64,000 nt of DNA from NCBI RefSeq assembly GCF_033958435.1, contig NC_134167.1:3430001-3494000 (forward strand). Direction: 5' to 3'. The stretch comes from Carettochelys insculpta. Its lineage: Eukaryota; Chordata; Testudines; Carettochelyidae. Positions 26,401 to 48,154 of the stretch are shown piece by piece. Under the pieces are notes generated by a model. It did no database searches and had not been told where the DNA came from. It saw nothing but the letters and a program-made list of their open reading frames with translations. Every line of letters starts with the position of its first letter. Within the stretch, counting starts at the first letter, position 1. A program made the translations under genes and the position numbers.

Positions 26401-28668
26401 AGTAGGAAAAATATGTGCAGTATACATACATGTTCCCAGCCACTCACAGCTGTAACCACCCGATAGCTCAGGGAATGTTATAGATGCAAAATTTTGGTGG
26501 AAACCTCAAGTCTTGTGAAGGAGCTAAAGAACCACTAGTACTTCCTACATGAGACATGCTAACCTCCTTTCCTGGATATAGTCCAGCTTGCATATTTACA
26601 GTCCAGAGTCCTAAAACTCCCCCTGTAACTTAAAAGGACACCGAACTCTTTACTTCCTGACATCTGGGTGTTATGCCTTGCTGCACAAACACGGCAGCAT
26701 TCCATCCCAGAAGTGGCTGCAGTTGAAGGGGCTTCCTATCCATCAGGTTCATATGGCACTTTGGGATGGATGCACTGTCTTAAGATACAATGTTCACTTC
26801 TGGAACCAATCTGTATATTATGGAGGAAGTGTCTGTCTCCTAGTGAAGCTAGAATACCAACCAAAGCAGCTGTGATTGTTCTGATGTGTGCTCTGTGTCC
26901 ACATCTCTGTCCTCCATAGGTCGGCAGAAAGTGTATTTCTGTGCTAATTTTGGGCCACAAGGAATCTCACTTGGGTGCTGGGACGTCTACCGGCATGATA
27001 TTGACTGCCAGTGGATTGACATTACTGATGTCCCACCAGGATCATACTACTTTCAGGTACCTGGGGACTGGGATGTGGGAAACTGAGGTCTCTTGTCTGC
27101 CTGGTGTCCAGCAATAAACTGGTCACACTTCTGTCAGCCTTAAGTGATTTTTAAAATAAGCTCAGGATAGCATGGCCAGTCACAGCAGCCCGATCACGAG
27201 AAGCTGCCAAATCAGCTTAATCTGTGCCTTATTTTGAATACCGTACAATTGTTCCAGTCTTCTTCAAGAAATGTAGTTTTAGGATGAAGATACAGGGGAT
27301 AAAGTGCTTTACAAACCCCCATAGGCACGCATAATCTGCAGGGGATTATTTGTTTCTCAGTGAAAAGAATCCTGACCATTCCCATGTACTCCTTACAGCT
27401 CTAACATTGCAGCAAGGGAAGCTGCCAGTGCTACTTGTCATTTTCATGCTCCTTTCATGGCCCTCGTGGACTGAAATTAAAACAAATTGTGTAAAGGGTG
27501 AATAATCTAAAACAGCCATGGAAGTTAAAGCAGAGAGATGGCTTTCTGTATTGACAGCTCTCCTGTTACATACAATTAAGTCTCCCCTTTGTAAATTTAG
27601 GGGCAGGTACAGTGTATTCAATTGAAGTTGAGCAATATCTAGCTCCTTGTGGGCACTGCCAGCAAGTAAATACTGTTGCAATAACTGTAAAAAATCATTT
27701 TCCCTGTGAAACATGTCACTGTGTCTAAGACGACCTCTTGCGAGATAGCAGAGTTTTAAAGGATTTGCCAATGCAGCAAGTCAGAAAACTGAGACTGAAA
27801 GTAATTGGGAAAAGTGCATGATTTTTATATTCCGATGAGCGCCTCAATTATTTGTATGCCTGGAGCACTTTGGAGCCCTAGCCACGTACCAAGACCCTGT
27901 TGTGCTAGGTGCTGTACAAACACAAGACAGAGACCATCTTCTATGCCTATTTCACTGAGCATCTTTCACTATTTCTGTATTTCTTAACTCTTTTCCCAGA
28001 TCATAATTAACCCCAACTATGAGGTTGCAGAATCAGATTATTCAAATAACGTGATGATCTGCTCCTGCCATTATGACGGCTCCCACATCTGGATGCATAG
28101 CTGCCATATAGGTGAGCAGAACCACTTGGGAAACTGAGCTATTCTAAAAGCACACCCTGAAGGTTAGCACAAAATGCTGGGCATCAATTCCCAGGTTCAG
28201 CCTCTGTCCCTAACTTGCTGTGCCAAAGGGGCCCTTCCCTGACCCACATTTTGTGTTTCTGCACAGGTAGAAGTGATATTGGTCCATGGCAAAGAAACTG
28301 AGTGTTCTTAAGTGCGATGGGACACGCACATCGAAGTACTGAGTTTACTCTTCCCCAGATTCCATCAGTGGCATAGAAATTGAAGCTGAGCTATACAATT
28401 GTCAAATTTTAATAGCATTCAATAGGTTAGAAGTAGGCAACTTGCCCTTGAGCTATGTTCAGATGCCCCAGGGTGTGGAGGAACGTACTCAGTTTATCTG
28501 GTTTGTCGTGCATTGGCCTTTGATGTCAGAGGCATAATGGACGGTCTCAGGTGCTACCTTGCTGACAGTACCTGGTTCTCTCTGTCTGTCACAGGTGACT
28601 CCTTAAGCACAGAACAGAAGTTTGATCAGTACGACGGACTCACAAACAACCAGGTGTCCACGTGGTAG
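5236..28668 (+). CDS. LOXL2: Lysyl oxidase homolog 2, 3' part (exons spanning 5236-28668)
   Basis: Ten exons with GT/AG borders and compatible phases: 5236-5455, 10876-11059, 15184-15335, 15911-16078, 21283-21448, 22120-22363, 25912-26027, 26920-27056, 28000-28111, 28595-28668. Together they code for about 523 residues; human LOXL2 has 774, so the signal peptide, SRCR1 and most of SRCR2 lie left of the window. LOXL2 is a secreted copper/LTQ amine oxidase that oxidises lysines in collagen and elastin. Seen here: the end of SRCR2, SRCR3, SRCR4, then the catalytic domain with the HxHxH copper motif (CHHHYHSM), the LTQ lysine (NGTKVAEG) and the LTQ tyrosine (PPGSYYF). N-glycosylation sequons match the three known in human LOXL2 (NVT, NGT, NGT). 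The reading [17 protein letters not shown] favours LOXL2 over LOXL3 and LOXL4, and tail-to-tail R3HCC1 agrees. The last exon (ending NNQVSTW) differs more from human than the rest. Confidence 0.93.
8215..8345 (-). mobile_element. MIR-like SINE
   Basis: GGGAAACTGAGGCACAAAG, TTACCCTAAGTTACAGAG, CAGAGCTGGGAAAGTACCCA and GTGCCTTAACCACAAGATCA give the MIR core in inverted orientation. Confidence 0.6.
10471..10487. repeat. Short (GT)n microsatellite
   Basis: A run of GT dinucleotides, about eight copies, in a LOXL2 intron. Confidence 0.8.
10876..11059 (+). CDS. LOXL2: LOXL2 exon: first half of SRCR3
   Basis: Acceptor TTATTACAG and donor CAAG|GTAAG. It reads [20 protein letters not shown], then [11 protein letters not shown] and [15 protein letters not shown], a standard SRCR start with its cysteines. 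184 bp; ends one base into a codon, continued by the exon at 15184. Confidence 0.92.
11060..15183. other. LOXL2 intron within SRCR3
   Basis: Intronic, AT-rich at 11300-11560. A MIR-like remnant lies at about 13690-13840. No coding signal found. Confidence 0.6.
15184..15335 (+). CDS. LOXL2: LOXL2 exon: second half of SRCR3
   Basis: Acceptor TCTCCAAG and donor AGG|GTGAG. It reads [19 protein letters not shown], then [21 protein letters not shown], which closes SRCR3, then [10 protein letters not shown]. 152 bp, in phase with both neighbours. Confidence 0.92.
15911..16078 (+). CDS. LOXL2: LOXL2 exon: first half of SRCR4
   Basis: Acceptor CTCCCTGCAG and donor TTTCAG|GTACAT. It reads [20 protein letters not shown], then [10 protein letters not shown] (sequon NGT matching human N455) and [15 protein letters not shown]. 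168 bp, 56 whole codons. GC-rich compared with its neighbours. Confidence 0.92.
17965..18140 (-). mobile_element. MIR-like SINE
   Basis: GCATTTTACAGGTGGGTG, GTGACTTGTCCATGGTCA, CAGAAGCGGAGCCAGAAACT and CCTTAACCACTAAGTCTTG give the MIR pattern, inverted. Confidence 0.55.
18990..19373. mobile_element. 384-bp MITE rich in TGTTGACAGA words
   Basis: Ends GGCGACATCTACACCAG and, on the other strand, GGCTATGTCTACAGCAG are inverted repeats like those of the other two MITEs. It splits a MIR-like SINE at GAGTCCTG|GGTTCTACTCCC, with flanking CTG/ATG as a probable 3-bp duplication. TGTTGACA or TGTCAACA words occur at least seven times in both orientations. No open frame of note. Confidence 0.75.
19374..19640 (+). 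mobile_element. MIR-like SINE, split by the MITE at 18990-19373
   Basis: Right-hand part: GGGTTCTACTCCCAGCTCTG, GGCCTTTGGCGAGTCATTTA, GTTGTGAAGATGAACCAG and AAAGTGCTTGGTGGTATTA. The left-hand remainder ends GAGCCAGGAGTCCTG just before 18990. Confidence 0.5.
19941..20113 (+). mobile_element. tRNA-derived SINE of the tortoise (Cry I) type
   Basis: It begins CAGCAGGGATAACTCAGTGG, with an A box (TAACTCAGTGG) and a B box (GTGAGTTCAATCTT), and ends GACTGGACTCAATGACC, then TCTCAAGGTCCCTTCCAGCT. This agrees with the tortoise polIII SINE, which is turtle-specific and is the main clue to the organism. Not a tRNA gene: no cloverleaf 3' half. Confidence 0.85.
21283..21448 (+). CDS. LOXL2: LOXL2 exon: second half of SRCR4
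   Basis: Acceptor CTTCCCAG after a CT-rich tract; donor CTACA|GTGAGT. It reads [20 protein letters not shown], then [11 protein letters not shown] and AAGVSCDY, closing SRCR4. 166 bp; the last base joins the next exon to give threonine, as in human TAPD. Confidence 0.92.
22120..22363 (+). CDS. LOXL2: LOXL2 exon: start of the lysyl oxidase domain
   Basis: Acceptor AATGCCAG and donor CACCA|GTGAGT. It reads [20 protein letters not shown], then [19 protein letters not shown] and [12 protein letters not shown]. The split last codon becomes CAT (His) with the next exon, so the copper motif begins here. The match to LOXL2 is clearly better than to LOXL3 or LOXL4. Confidence 0.94.
22936..23590 (-). 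mobile_element. CR1 LINE, 3' part
   Basis: It begins AGAATCATAGTATTGGAAGA, the inverted CR1 3' end, followed by the usual CR1 reverse-complement words (CAGTGATGGACATTCC, AACCTCTGCTGTGCCATAAT, TTTCTTGTCCTGTCCTCAAG). Further right CTGGTCTGTAATGCC and TTCCCAGTCCTCTGGAATCT continue it. Degenerate, no open frame. Lies in a LOXL2 intron. Confidence 0.75.
25695..25835 (-). mobile_element. MIR-like SINE
   Basis: AGTTTACAGGAGAACTGAAG, CCAAAGGCTCCCCAAGATG and GCAGAACAGGGAATTAATTC give the MIR pattern, inverted, just before the LOXL2 exon at 25912. Confidence 0.5.
25912..26027 (+). CDS. LOXL2: LOXL2 exon: copper-binding and LTQ-lysine segment
   Basis: Acceptor TTGTCTATCAG and donor AATAG|GTACC. It reads [20 protein letters not shown], then [19 protein letters not shown]. 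It carries two of the copper histidines, the N-glycosylation sequon NGT and the lysine that forms the LTQ cofactor. 116 bp. Confidence 0.95.
26920..27056 (+). CDS. LOXL2: LOXL2 exon: LTQ-tyrosine segment
   Basis: Acceptor TCCATAG and donor TTTCAG|GTACC. It reads [20 protein letters not shown], then [20 protein letters not shown] and SYYFQ. The tyrosine after PPGS is in the position of human LTQ Tyr689. 137 bp. Confidence 0.95.
28000..28111 (+). CDS. LOXL2: LOXL2 exon: C-terminal catalytic segment
   Basis: Acceptor TTTTCCCAG and donor TATAG|GTGAGC. It reads [20 protein letters not shown], then [18 protein letters not shown], the conserved closing part of the lysyl oxidase fold. 112 bp. Confidence 0.94.
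28595..28668 (+). CDS. LOXL2: LOXL2 terminal coding exon
   Basis: Acceptor CTGTCACAG. It reads [20 protein letters not shown], then VSTW and TAG at 28666-28668. Same position and similar length to the human tail, but only the core (KFD/EHF..L.NNQ) is similar. Phase agrees with the exon before. Confidence 0.88.
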
Positions 28669-29800
28669 AGCAGCTGGCCACCTCCCACCCCCTATTTCAG
28701 GAAGCAGGGATGCCTGTTTGTGACTCCCCTAACCACTGTACAGAAAAAGAAACCAAGGAAACAACCGTGGACTTTACATGAGCATTGTAAGTTATTCTCT
28801 GTGATACTCTCCATACAGAATTGGCTTTGCAATTTCTCACTCCTGATATTAAAATGATTGGGGACCAGACTTTAATTCCACTACAGGCTTTGCATCTACC
28901 CAGTCTAATCTGTTCGCTGCAGACTCCTTCCCACCTTGCAAGCCTTTTGTTCATCTGTACAGGTCCAGGCTACTGTGAGCAGATTGCAGAGGTGGTGCTT
29001 TCCTTTGGGGTAGGACAACTTACCAGTGACGGTGCTTAAACACCCATCCCCCTGCTATCTTGCTCCTGTCTCAGTATCTTAAGCTTTGAGTCTGAACACA
29101 CATCGCTGATGTGAAAGTGAACACTGGTGACCATTGCTTTTCTAAAGGTACTTCAGTCCAGCTCATTCTCGGTACTGCCACGGAAGTACCCTATTCAGCA
29201 CAAAGATAAGTAAAACTGGAGCAGCCTTCCTGGGTACAGGAAGGTGCAAACTACAATTAATACTGTGATAACTTGTTTATTTCAAATGCTCCCCTCACAG
29301 CACAAACTTTAAAGGGAATATCTAAAGCAGGGCTAGTTGCACTGTGCTTTCTATAGTCATCAGCAGAACTCCACAAAGGTATGCATCAATTATGAAGTCT
29401 AGAGCTGGGAAAGTTCCATAATTAAGCCCACGCCCCTGTGTTGGGAGACTAGCAATGGGAATTTCTGTTGCACCCGAAGCAGTTCACACAAGTGATTTTA
29501 TATACACGTATTTCTTTCCAACACCTTTAGCTAGATACCACATTTGTACCTTTTCATTAAAGGATAAACATAGCTTATCATGGGATCATCAACATACTCT
29601 TAAGTAAGATATTGGCCTTTCCTATGAGGGATCTGGATCTTGCATTATGACGTCAGAGCACCTGCATATATGATTTTTTTAGAAGTTTTATGCATTTACC
29701 ACTGGTGCTAAGGGTGTTCCTCTGGTTGTTTGAGGGTGCACCTTGCTATGTGTCTTCAGACACCCACCTATTTGAATAAAATCCTACTTTGTGCAGAAAG
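28669..29800 (+). other. LOXL2: LOXL2 3' UTR (inferred)
   Basis: Non-coding sequence between the LOXL2 stop and the first good AATAAA, at 29775-29780. The end near 29800 is inferred from the usual 10-30 base distance to cleavage. No open frame of note. Confidence 0.55.
29775..29780 (+). terminator. LOXL2 polyadenylation signal AATAAA
   Basis: Canonical AATAAA about 1.1 kb after the LOXL2 stop, followed within 40 bases by T/GT-rich sequence (ATTTTTGTGC), as expected of a cleavage site. Confidence 0.55.
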
Positions 29801-30548
29801 CGTTTGATACTATTTTTGTGCACACTGTGGGTGACCTGGGAGTTGAGTTCTTTCACCCTTCTGCCAGGTAGCTAGAGCAGGAAAACGTGGGTTCTGCTCC
29901 CCTGTGCTTGCTTTGTGCGTCAGCAAACCTGTGCCCTAGTCAATCTTTCAGTTACAGCCAGGGCTGGTAGCACATCAGCTGCTGTGCCACTCTTCATTGC
30001 ATTCTGTCGTTCCGAGGAAAGCTCTTTTCCCTTTGTGTTCACTGAAAGACTCAAACAGGAAAAACCGTGAAAAGGACTAGCTGTCAAATGCAAAGAGGAA
30101 AATCACTTAGGTGTGCAATAAGAGAAAACATTTCGGTCCACAGTGGGATTGAAGTTGGATGTGTCCCTTCAATCTCATTTTTGCTCTCTCTAACCTAACC
30201 TCACAGGGGTGTTGTGAGGCTTAAGGAATACCTGCTACACCCTTTGCTAATGCCTTCCAGAGTATGTATTTAATAAACACAAAGTTACTCCTCTCTGCCT
30301 AAAGAGAGGCATCTGGAAAAAGTTCTTCACCAACAGCGATCTGGAGAGCTCCACTTTGTTCTGAAGAGATGAGACTTTAATAGCTCTTCTGCAGGGGGCG
30401 TCTCACAGCATCTCTCAGGCCCAGGTGCCATCTCTCTCCTCCCCCACCCTCTCACCACCACGGACCTGAGCATGCTTGTTCAGTCTTGTGTAGCAAAAAA
30501 CCTGACACTGCCACCTGCATTCGCTGCTGGTCAGTTTTGTGGTATAAC

Positions 30549-30554
30549 TTTATT
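30549..30554 (-). terminator. Candidate R3HCC1 polyadenylation signal
   Basis: TTTATT on the plus strand gives AATAAA on the minus strand, about 500 bases beyond the R3HCC1 stop. The distance suits a short 3' UTR. It lies about 770 bases from the LOXL2 signal of the opposing gene. Confidence 0.4.
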
Positions 30555-31054
30555 TCAACAAACATCTGCTTGACAACAACTACACTACGCATCAAACAGC
30601 TGCTGACGCCTGTCAACATGTTGCTCTGTGCTTCTTGCTTACAATCAAGTTTGAGCCAAAGGTGTGACCATCATTCCAGGGCAGCTCTTCCCAGAGGCTT
30701 TACCTTTGAAAAGAATGGAGGGCTCAGATAAAAGGAGCTTACAGCAGGGGTTGGAGACAGCTCCACCATAGCCCGCTTTGGTGGAGATGTGCTGTTGAGA
30801 TTACCACTCACACCCACTTGGGCATGGCCTGCTTCGGCAGGGTACTGATCAAGACCTGCTGGGGAAGGAGAGATGCTCGCCCTAGTAAAGAGCTGCTGTT
30901 ACAGTGGCCTTTGCACGGGTGGTGTAGCAAGGGCCTATTTGAAAAGCTAGATGGCCTGGTTCCCAGAATGCAACAAGGCAGTTCAACATCAATGGCAGTA
31001 AACGCCTTCCTTTCTCCTGTTTAAAGAAAACACCCACACCATCCTAATGGCAAC

Positions 31055-43538
<12,484 letters not shown>

Positions 43539-43799
43539 TTAGCTGCTGGGGGCTATTGACAGCTGCAGCGGTTTGGCTCTTCAGGTGCTGAATGCACGGC
43601 AAAAACCTCACCTCCACCCCAGGTCTTGTTGCATCCCACGCAGACACCTGCAGGGCTCCAAGCAAACTCCTCACTCTCCCACGATCCATCGCAGCCCACC
43701 CCAACTCCACAGCCTCTCCAGCGTGCCCCACAGCAGTCCCCCATCAGCCTCCCTGCCTCCAGCTCTCCCACTGCCCCTGCAGGACCCTTCGCAAGCCCC

Positions 43800-44160
43800 C
43801 TGCCTCCAACCCCATAGCCACCCCCGCAGGATCCGCTGCAAGATCTCCGGCCTCTCCCCGCACCCGCGGGACCCACAGCACCCCACCTCCATCCCCCCGC
43901 TCCACCGCCCCGCCCCCGACACACGCACCCGGCCTGCGCGCTGGGCAGCCGGGGCGCTGCTGCTGGCGGGCAGGAGAAGGGCCGCAATCACCCGCAGGCC
44001 CGCGCCAGGGCCGCTGCAGCGCAGAGCGTCGGAGCTGCTTCCCGGCGGCCGCTGCTGCTCCGCCTCCCGCTGCGGGTGGGGCCTGCGCCTGCACCGCCTG
44101 CCGGGCCGGGAAGCGCGTCCGAGCCCCGCCCGCCTGCACCCCTTCGCCCTCCCACTGAGC
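43800..44160 (-). promoter_or_regulatory. CpG island, likely R3HCC1 promoter and 5' UTR exon
   Basis: Dense CpG and GC-box-like sequence (several GGGCGGGG/CCCCGCCC) just upstream of the first R3HCC1 coding exon on the minus strand. There is no CAT (minus-strand ATG) from about 43900 to 44160, so any first exon here is untranslated. A possible donor is CCTGCGG|GTGATT. The exact start site cannot be read from sequence. Confidence 0.6.
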
Positions 44161-45810
44161 GGTACGTGCCCCCCGCTGCCAGTAAGGGGGTCCCCTGCCC
44201 CACGTGCACCCCTTCGCCCTCCCACTGAGCGGCACGTGCCCCCCGCTGCCAGTAAGGGGGTCCCCTGCCCCGCCTGCACCCCTTCGCCCCTCCCACTAAC
44301 CGGTATGTGCCCCCCGCTGCCAGTAAGGGGGTCCCCTACCCCGCGTGCACCCCTTTGCCCTCCTACTGAGCGGTACGTGCCCCCCGCTGCCAGTAAGGGG
44401 GTCCCCTGCCCCGCGTGCACCCCTTCGCCCCTCCCACTGAGCCGTACATGCCCCCCGCTGCCAGTAAGGGTGTCCCCTGCCCCGCGTGCACCCCTTTGCC
44501 CTCCTACTGAGCGGTACGTGCCCCCCGCTGCCAGTAAGGGTGTCCCCTGCCCCGCGTGCACCCCTTTGCCCTCCTACTGAGCGGTACGCGCCCCCCGCTG
44601 CCAGTAAGGGGGTCCCCTGCCCCGCGTGCACCCCTTCCCCCTCCCACTGACCGGTACGTGCCCCCTGCTGCCAGTAAGGGTGTCCCCTGCCCCGCCTGCA
44701 CCCCTTCCCCCTCCCACTGAGCCGTACGTGCCCCCTGCTGCCAGTAAGGGTGTCCCCTGCCCTGCCTGCACCCCTTCCCCCTCCCACTAACCGGTATGTG
44801 CCCCCCGCTGCCAGTAAGGGGGTCCCCTGCCCCGCGTGCACCCCTTTGCCCCTCCCACTGAGCGGTACGTGCCCCCCGCTGCCAGTAAGGGGGTCCCCTG
44901 CCCCGTGTGCACCCTTTCCCCCTCCCACTGAGCGGTACGTGTCCCCCGCTGCCAGTAAGGGTGTCCCCTGCCCCACGTGCACCTCTTCCCCCTCCCACTG
45001 ACCGGTACGTGCCCCCCTGCTGCCAGTAAAGGGGTCCCCTGCCTCACCCGCACCCCTTCGCCCCTCCCACTGAGCGGTACGTGCCCCCTGCTGCCAGTAA
45101 GGGTGTCCCCTGCCCCGCCTGCACCCCTTCCCCCTCCCACTGAGCCGTACGTGCCTTCCGCTGCCAGTAAGGGTGTCCCCTGCCCCGCGTGCACCCCTTC
45201 CCCCTCCCACTGAGCAGTACGTGCCCCCCGCTGCCAGTAAGGGAGTCCCATGCCCCGCCTTCACCCCTTCGCCCTCCCACTGAGCGGTACGTGACCCCCA
45301 CTGCCAGTAAGGGGGTCCCCTGCCTCGCCTGCACCCCTTCCCCCTCCCACTGAGTGATAGGTGCCCCCTGCTGCCAGTAAGGGGGTCCCCTGCCCCGCCT
45401 GCACCCCTTCCCCCTCCCACTGAGTGGTACGTGCCCCCTGCTGCCAGTAAGGGTGTCCCCTGCCCCGCGTGCACCCCTTCCCCCTCCCACTGAGCAGTAC
45501 GTGCCCCCCGCTGCCAGTAAGGGAGTCCCATGCCCCGCCTTCACCCCTTCGCCCTCCCACTGAGCGGTACGTGACCCCCACTGCCAGTAAGGGGGTCCCC
45601 TGCCTCGCCTGCACCCCTTCCCCCTCCCACTGAGTGATAGGTGCCCCCTGCTGCCAGTAAGGGGGTCCCCTGCCCCGCCTGCACCCCTTCCCCCTCCCAC
45701 TGAGTGGTACGTGCCCCCTGCTGCCAGTAAGGGGGTCCCCTGCCCCGCGTGCACCCCTTCACCCCTCCCACTGAGCGGTACATGCCCCCCGCTGCCAGTA
45801 AGGGGGGCCC
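44150..45810. repeat. 70-bp GC-rich minisatellite, 24 copies
   Basis: The motif CCAGTAAGGG recurs 24 times between 44180 and 45800, spaced 70-71 bp. Each unit runs roughly CCCACTGAGCGGTACGTGCC, then CCCCGCTGCCAGTAAGGGGG, then TCCCCTGCCCCGCGTGCACC and CCTTCGCC. The minus strand of each unit has several runs of three to five G. A stretch of about 290 bp starting near 45161 is repeated exactly 280 bp further on. Long open frames across it on both strands are a by-product of the lack of stops. Confidence 0.95.
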
Positions 45811-46067
45811 CGTGTGCTAAGTGCTGTAGACACACAAGAAAGGACTCCCTCCCACACAGGTGCTGATGCTGTAAGATAGGTCAACCCTGCCAAGCTACAG
45901 CACAGACGCAACAGCCACAGAAGGGGAGGGAGGTTCCCTCCCTCACTCTGGTGAATCCACCCCTGCAAGAAGTGGTAATGAGGTCCAAGGACAAACTCTT
46001 CCATGCACCTAGCTACAGCAACAGGTGAAGTCCACCTAATTAATCACACACCGGTTATTTTTCACAG

Positions 46068-46205
46068 CTCTGCTTGTGTCAGGTGTCGACCTACCTGGAG
46101 ACAGTAGATGGGTGCACAGTGACCAGGGACTACAAGGAACCAGGGCTGACCAACATCCCTGTTGTAGGCATCACAGCAAAGACCACTTGGAAGGAGGACA
46201 ATGAG
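46068..46205 (+). other. Exon-like open stretch, unassigned
   Basis: 138 bp (46 codons, no stop) between an acceptor-like TATTTTTCACAG and a donor-like AATGAG|GTAGGA. It reads STYLETVDGCTVTRDYKEPG, then LTNIPVVGITAKTTWKEDNE. I do not recognise the family, and no partner exon was found nearby. A chance open frame of this length is not rare. Confidence 0.25.
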
Positions 46206-46963
46206 GTAGGATTGTGGCTCATGGGGAGACTGTTACTTCATCCTTGCTCCCACCTTCATACTATTCTAAGGAGTGCTGCACAGCGAGACAGCTGTCTCAT
46301 AGATTTGGGGGTGGGGACCAGAGTCCCCTCTCTTCCTTCCTTGGGCCTCCTGGTGCCGCCCCACCCGAGGTATGCTCATAGAACACAGCAGCTTCCAGAA
46401 GCATGGCTGTGTTTGAAGGGAGCATTTTCCTAGAGGTTCTCTTTTAACAATAGGAACCTGGTCCTGTGGACTCACACATGGGAGGAGAGTTGCTGTGGCA
46501 CATCCCGCCTAGACCGATGGGATAACTCACTCAGGAAAGGCGCAGGACCAGGCCTTGCAACGAAAGAGGCGCTGAGGCTCAAACCTTTTTTTTTTTTTAA
46601 ATGGTAACTGATGTGGCAAGCCCAGAGGTGCTAGGGCTAGAAACTGCCAAGTCTACAGATGCTGGAACTCAGCCAGGGCTGCCACTGGGGTGAGTTAAGG
46701 GGGCAATTGCCTGCAGATCCTTGGGAAACAGCTGCAACACTGCTCTGGCTGTGCATGGCTGTCGGGGAGTGGGCAGAGACGACTGTGCCACAGTATGGGT
46801 GGTGCTTAGGGCTTACTGGCCCTGCCCCTTCCTGCCATAGAACCAGGCCCCCCTCCCACCTTGCCCCATGGCTAGCAGTGCCTGTCGGCATCACTAGGCT
46901 CAACCCTGGCTAGCCCAGGCGCAAATTAAGCGCTAGTCCTGAAACCCACAGAGGCACCCCTTT

Positions 46964-47186
46964 GGCCTGGTCTACACACACAACTTGGCTCAATCTAGCT
47001 CTGCACTTAGGTTGAACTGTCACCCTGGTGTAGACACAGGTAAATTGATGGAAGAATTCTTCTGTTGACCTTGCTACCACCTCTTGGCCAAGTGAATTAA
47101 CCAAACTGATAGAAAAAGTTGCTGGAGGAAGCATCTGTGCAACAGTAGCCCAGCTTCAGCACTGCTGGTGTAGTGTAGATACAGCT
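46964..47186. mobile_element. 223-bp MITE with GTCTACAC ends
   Basis: Left end GGCCTGGTCTACAC and right end (other strand) AGCTGTATCTACAC are imperfect inverted repeats, the motif shared with the MITEs at 2926 and 18990. Flanking 3-mers (TTT, TAA) do not match clearly, so the duplication is lost or the ends are off by a base or two. Confidence 0.6.
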
Positions 47187-48154
47187 TAATGCCCCGACTC
47201 TGCAAACACTTGGCGACACAAGTAACTCCAGACACACAAATAATCTCAGCGTGCTTTATACAACCAGACATTGCCTAAAATTATTTGCGTACAGGACAGG
47301 ACCTTAATTTGTTCCAGCACAGGGATTTAAAGTCTGCAAAACTCATGTGCCCAGATGATCCATATCACAGCTGTTAACTCCAATAGTTTGGTACGTTAGT
47401 CCAGTACCAAGTGCTATCGTCTCTTCTGCCTCTGAGCTGAAATCACCACATCAGGTCATTGGTCCAGCAACCTCTACTCACACAAGTCATCCCCTGACAC
47501 AATCAGCTAAAGTGTAGTCAGGCTGGGTTATTTCTTCCTCACCCTAGAACCATGTTTGATCCACATTCAGCTCCTTCTTATGCAGCCGTGCTAATCCAAC
47601 AGGTATTTCTATTTAGGGATTTGTTAAAGCGTCTTCCTAATGAAAGCAGGGCAAGCCGCTGGCGGGGCTGTATTACATTTACTGGGCTTAATTCTCTTCC
47701 TTTCACCCCCATGTAAATCAGGGAGTTACTAAGAAAAAAGGGAGTTATACCAGTGTATGAAGCAGATTCAGTATGTAGCACTAACTAGGGACCAAAATCA
47801 TGTAGAAACCCACTAATTTTCCTCCTATGTAATCATCATCACAAACAAATTGATAATTAATACAGGTTATTTGATGGCTGCTCCTCCATCTTTCAGTGCA
47901 GGTGAGGGGGCAAAGTGCAAAACCATACAGCAATAACGCATGAGAAATAAAACCACAGAGATCAATAATAAGCTATCTTGTGATATGCTAAGGGCTGTTC
48001 AGGCTCTTTTAAAGCAGCTGCAACTTCAGAGGGCAAAATTTTCTCATGGTCCCTCTATTTGTCTTCTGGGTTGGGCGTCTCCTAATGTGACACTAAGGCC
48101 ATGATCCTGTGAGGTATTTTGGCACTTACCTCAAAGAATTTAACGGATTTCAGT

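Noticed and set aside
5236..28668. Assignment as LOXL4 or LOXL3
   Set aside because: [29 protein letters not shown] and DITDVPPG match LOXL2 best, and the neighbour is R3HCC1, not R3HCC1L.
43573..44580. 335-codon plus-strand open frame over the CpG island and minisatellite
   Set aside because: Pro/Ser/Arg-rich translation of GC-rich DNA without similarity. It lies over the R3HCC1 promoter on the opposite strand.
44296..45531. Open frames of up to 411 codons on the minus strand, and similar ones on the plus strand, across the minisatellite
   Set aside because: The unit is 70-71 bp, not a multiple of three, so the frames drift between copies. They are open only because the GC-rich unit has few stops. 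No domain is recognisable.
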